Positions 29,705 to 32,414 of a stretch of 32,414 nt of DNA are shown piece by piece. The notes beneath the pieces are model-generated. The model was not told the origin of the DNA, ran no database searches, and saw only the letters and a program-made list of their open reading frames with translations. The stretch's first letter is position 1; every line of letters begins with the position of its first letter. This DNA is from an uncultured Lentisphaerota bacterium (GTDB lineage Bacteria > Verrucomicrobiota > Lentisphaeria > Oligosphaerales > CAITYL01): contig CAITSE010000354.1 in NCBI GenBank assembly GCA_903894975.1, positions 1-32,414 on the forward strand. The letters are read 5' to 3'. A program made the translations under genes and the position numbers.

Positions 29705-30883
29705 ATGATTACGTCACGCCGCATTCTGCCCTTTGGCGCCGCCGTGTTGCTGGCCTCCGGCCTGGCCGTGCTGGCTGCCGACAAACCTGCCGACAAGCCC
29801 GCGGCCACCCCGGAAGCCGCCGCCCCCGCTCCTGCGGCCCAGCCGGCAGCCAAGATGGATCAGGACGTCCTGGGTGATATGATGCCCGCCGCCCGCCCGG
29901 CCATCAAACCACTCACGCCCGCCGAGGCCGACGCCAAGCTCTCCTTCATTCCCGACCCCGCCGCCAAATCCGACGGCTACGTCCTGGCCGCGGCGGAACT
30001 GAAGAAACTACTGCGCCCCGTCTTCGCCATGGCTGCCGAACAGGGACGCCTGCCCTCCGACGAGGAAATCCGCATGCTCGCCCGGCAGACCGCCCAAGTC
30101 CTGCTTGACCAACACCTCCTCTCCGCCGAATGCGCCAAAGACGGATTCAAGGTCGACGCCGACGCCGCCAACAAGCAGTTCGAGACCGCCGTGGCCTCTA
30201 ATCCCATGGGCAAAGAAAAACTCGACGAGATGCTCAAGGCCCAGGGGCTCACCCGGGACGACATCATCCAGAAAATGGCCACCGACATCATGATCCGCAA
30301 CTGGGTCAAAGAAAAAATCCAGCCCACCATCAAGGTGGATGACGCTGCGTTGAAGAAGTTCTATGAAGAGAACGTGGCGCGCTTCAAATCCTCCGAATCC
30401 TTCAGCGCCGCCCACATCCTGATCAAGGTCGATGCCGGCGCCGATGACGCCACCAAAGCCAAGGCCAAGGCGGCCGCCGAACAGATCCTGGCCGACCTGA
30501 AGAAGGGCGGCGACTTCGCGGCCATCGCCAAGGAAAAGAGCGACTGCCCGAGTGGCAAGGCCGCCGGCGGCGATCTCGGCACCTTCGAAAAAGGACAGAT
30601 GGTGCCGGCCTTCGAGGACGCCATGACCAAGCTGAAAAAGGACGAGCTCAGCGGCGTCGTCGAAACCGAGTTCGGGTTCCACATCATCAAGGGCGGCGAA
30701 CACAAAGTCGCCGGCACCCGCGCCTTCGAGGAAGTCAAGACCTTCATCCAGCCCTATCTGGAACGCCGCGAACTGGACACAGTGATGCAGGCCAAGATCG
30801 CCGACCTGCGCAAGACCGCCCATGCGGAAGTCTGCCTGCCGGAACTCCCGGCGGATGCCGCTCCCGTGGAACTGAAAAAGTAA
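29705..30883 (+). CDS. Periplasmic parvulin-type peptidyl-prolyl isomerase (SurA/PrsA-like foldase)
   Basis: 392 residues. A signal peptide (about 1-25, ending LAVLAA) is followed by an Ala/Pro/Lys-rich linker (about 26-65). A helical chaperone region resembling the SurA N-domain covers about 85-225. A single parvulin domain covers about 230-345: FSAAHILIKVD, FAAIAKEKSDCPSGKAAGGDLGTF, MVPAFEDAM and TEFGFHIIKGGE. It should help fold exported or outer-membrane proteins. ATG 29705 follows GAGGA. It lies 7 bp before the Sel1-repeat gene and very likely forms an operon with it. Confidence 0.93.
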   Translation: MITSRRILPFGAAVLLASGLAVLAADKPADKPAATPEAAAPAPAAQPAAKMDQDVLGDMMPAARPAIKPLTPAEADAKLSFIPDPAAKSDGYVLAAAELKKLLRPVFAMAAEQGRLPSDEEIRMLARQTAQVLLDQHLLSAECAKDGFKVDADAANKQFETAVASNPMGKEKLDEMLKAQGLTRDDIIQKMATDIMIRNWVKEKIQPTIKVDDAALKKFYEENVARFKSSESFSAAHILIKVDAGADDATKAKAKAAAEQILADLKKGGDFAAIAKEKSDCPSGKAAGGDLGTFEKGQMVPAFEDAMTKLKKDELSGVVETEFGFHIIKGGEHKVAGTRAFEEVKTFIQPYLERRELDTVMQAKIADLRKTAHAEVCLPELPADAAPVELKK

Positions 30884-30890
30884 CTCCCGC

Positions 30891-32309
30891 ATGATCCGTT
30901 TCCGGCCACAGCCCGTGCTCTGCGTCCTGGCCGTTACCGCCCTCCTGGCGGTGACTGGCCAGCCGGTGACGGCGGCGGCGACGCCCTGGTGGCAATTCTG
31001 GGGAAGCGACACCCCGGCCAACTCCGGTTCGCCGTCCATGGGGTCGACCACAAAGAGTCTCGATCACAACGGCAGCCGCATGTCCGCCGAGGATCGGGGC
31101 AAGGCCTCCGAAGCGGACGCCAAAAAACAGAACCAACAGTTGCAGCAGATGGCCGCAGATGGCCTCCCCGCCGCCCAGGTCGCGTTGGGCGCCCGCTATT
31201 ATTCCGGCGCCAACGGCGTGAGCAAGGACCAGAAAAAAGCCGTTGAACTGTTCCGCAAAGCCGCGGATAAGGGGTACGCCCCCGCCATGTTCAACCTCGG
31301 CCTCTGCCATGACCAGGGCCAGGGTGTGCCCAAAAGCCCGGACTTAGCCCTGGAATGGTTCCGCAAAGCCGCCGACCAGGGAATCCTGCAGGCCCAAATC
31401 AATGCGGCGGTGATCCTGGAAAACCGCAAAGACATGGTGGGAGCCCTGCGCTATTACCGGCTCGCCGCAGATACCGGCAACCTCAACGCCGTCCGCAAGG
31501 CCGCCAGCATGCTCGCCAACGGCCAGGCCGGCCCACCTGACTACGGCGCCGCCGCCGGCTACTGGCGCAAAGCAGCCGAAAAAGGGGACACCCAGTGCCA
31601 GGTGCATCTTGCCGAATGCTATCAGAAAGGCCGCGGCGTCGAACGGGATTTCAGCGAAATGGTAAAGTGGCTGTGGATGGCCGCCGAAAGCAACGCGGAA
31701 GCCCAGGCCATGCTCGGTTATTGTTATTCCAAGGGGCTGGGGACACCCAGAAACGCGGATTTCAGCATCAAATGGTACCGGCTTTCCGCATCCGCCGGTT
31801 ACGCCCCGGCCCAGGTTACGCTGGGGTCCTGCTATATCCAGGGCACCGGCGTCGCCGCCGACCCCGTGCGGGGCGTGGAATGGTACCGTCTCGCCGCTGA
31901 ACAAAACGATTCCATCGGCCAGTGGAGCATGGGCGTCGCGTATCACCTGGGCCGCGGCGTGACCAAGGATGATGGCAAGGCTCTGGAATGGTTCATGAAA
32001 TCGGCCGAGCAGAAGTACGCGCCGGCCCAGTATTCCATCGGCACCTTTTACGAGGACGGCGTGGCCGTGCCGCAGGATGCGGCTGAAGCGGTGAAATGGT
32101 ACCGACTGGCCGCGGAGCAGAATGATCCCCAGGGACTCAGCGCTCTGGGCGAATGCCTGCTCAAGGGTAAAGGCGCGCCCCCCGACCGCGAAGGCGCCCG
32201 CCAACTCCTCCAGCGCGCCGCTGAACTCGGCCAGGAAGACGCCCGCGACCTGCTCCGGGCAAACTTCCCTGAACTCCAAGCGCCGCCGGCAACGTCCCCG
32301 GCACCGTGA
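30891..32309 (+). CDS. Exported Sel1-repeat protein
   Basis: 472 residues. A signal peptide (about 1-29) is followed by a short variable segment and then about ten tandem Sel1-like repeats of roughly 36 residues (about 85-455), each with the pattern A-LG-Y--G-GV--D---A--W---AAE-G. Examples are ALGARYYSGANGVSKDQKKA and LGSCYIQGTGVAADP. Repeat 3 is degenerate and shorter. Sel1 proteins form alpha-solenoid scaffolds that mediate protein contacts. The position directly behind the foldase gene suggests an envelope role. ATG 30891 lacks a strong ribosome-binding site, so coupling to the upstream gene is likely. Confidence 0.92.
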   Translation: MIRFRPQPVLCVLAVTALLAVTGQPVTAAATPWWQFWGSDTPANSGSPSMGSTTKSLDHNGSRMSAEDRGKASEADAKKQNQQLQQMAADGLPAAQVALGARYYSGANGVSKDQKKAVELFRKAADKGYAPAMFNLGLCHDQGQGVPKSPDLALEWFRKAADQGILQAQINAAVILENRKDMVGALRYYRLAADTGNLNAVRKAASMLANGQAGPPDYGAAAGYWRKAAEKGDTQCQVHLAECYQKGRGVERDFSEMVKWLWMAAESNAEAQAMLGYCYSKGLGTPRNADFSIKWYRLSASAGYAPAQVTLGSCYIQGTGVAADPVRGVEWYRLAAEQNDSIGQWSMGVAYHLGRGVTKDDGKALEWFMKSAEQKYAPAQYSIGTFYEDGVAVPQDAAEAVKWYRLAAEQNDPQGLSALGECLLKGKGAPPDREGARQLLQRAAELGQEDARDLLRANFPELQAPPATSPAP

Positions 32310-32365
32310 GGCGGGGCCGGCTGGTGCTTCGCGCCGTTGGCGCGCCCCTCCCATCCTCGCTGGTA

Positions 32366-32400
32366 CCCCGCCGGGCATGCGCGTAAACTTAAGAACCATA
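32366..32400. repeat. Third copy of the GCATGCGCGTAAACTTAAG repeat
   Basis: CCCCGCCGG is followed by GCATGCGCGTAAACTTAAG and AACCATAA, closely matching 16305-16343 and the inverted arm 16471-16500. The match with the first copy continues through AACCATAA into the last bases of the window, so the element may extend beyond it. It lies about 60 bp after the Sel1 stop; positions 32310-32365 show only GC-rich sequence. Confidence 0.8.
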
Positions 32401-32414
32401 ATCTTCTAGAAAAC

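Noticed and set aside
29539-29705. Plus-strand frame beginning MPVYTTPAPALGG before the foldase gene
   Set aside because: It runs out of frame into the foldase gene, has no ribosome-binding site and no recognisable domain.

Overview
The window is 32.4 kb of GC-rich bacterial chromosome, densely coding on both strands, with 25 confident or likely protein genes and no rRNA, tRNA, CRISPR array, prophage or transposase that I can recognise. Most genes are housekeeping or saccharolytic: lysS, hisS, ispG, lysA, an HU protein, a GH2 beta-mannosidase, rhaD with a divergent DeoR regulator, a YhcH-family sugar protein, a polysaccharide deacetylase and an iron alcohol dehydrogenase. A PEP-CTERM protein, lipoproteins with lipoboxes and a SurA/PrsA-type foldase point to a Gram-negative. 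These genes, together with many intergenic stutter repeats, suggest a member of the PVC group (Kiritimatiellota, Lentisphaerota or Verrucomicrobiota), probably a sugar-degrading one. This placement is inference; there is no phylogenetic marker I could compare.

Layout. 1-5.4 kb (+): a hybrid histidine kinase, a TetR regulator, a Nudix hydrolase and a small lipoprotein. 5.6-8.1 kb (-): beta-mannosidase, divergent from a HEAT-repeat/zinc-ribbon/nuclease fusion (8.4-9.3 kb, +). 9.3-11.5 kb (-): a translationally coupled operon of M50 protease, TrpR-like repressor and M24 peptidase. 11.7-18.5 kb (-): MGMT-type methyltransferase, lysS, deacetylase, Fe-ADH, beta-CASP RNA nuclease and YhcH. 18.8-20.6 kb (+): HU and hisS. 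20.7-23.0 kb (-): ispG, then an AT-rich stretch with DnaA-box-like sites, then deoR. 23.3-25.4 kb (+): rhaD and a serine hydrolase. 25.4-27.3 kb (-): a visibly less GC-rich accessory patch with a lipoprotein, an integron-attC-like hairpin, a gene fragment and a PEP-CTERM protein. 28.1-32.3 kb (+): lysA, a parvulin foldase and a Sel1-repeat protein.

The most unusual property is the intergenic DNA. Nearly every gap carries a palindromic or stuttering repeat: 7-nt units (NGAACRT, TGTGGTC), 9-nt units (CCCATNNGT, GTCCAYNNN, CCACGAATT) and larger foldback elements. Several occur as matched inverted pairs, and one 196-bp element nests two families inside each other. Other items worth a look are the HEAT-zinc-ribbon-PD-(D/E)XK fusion, the TtGTNCACA cluster upstream of ispG, and the attC-like hairpin in the accessory patch.
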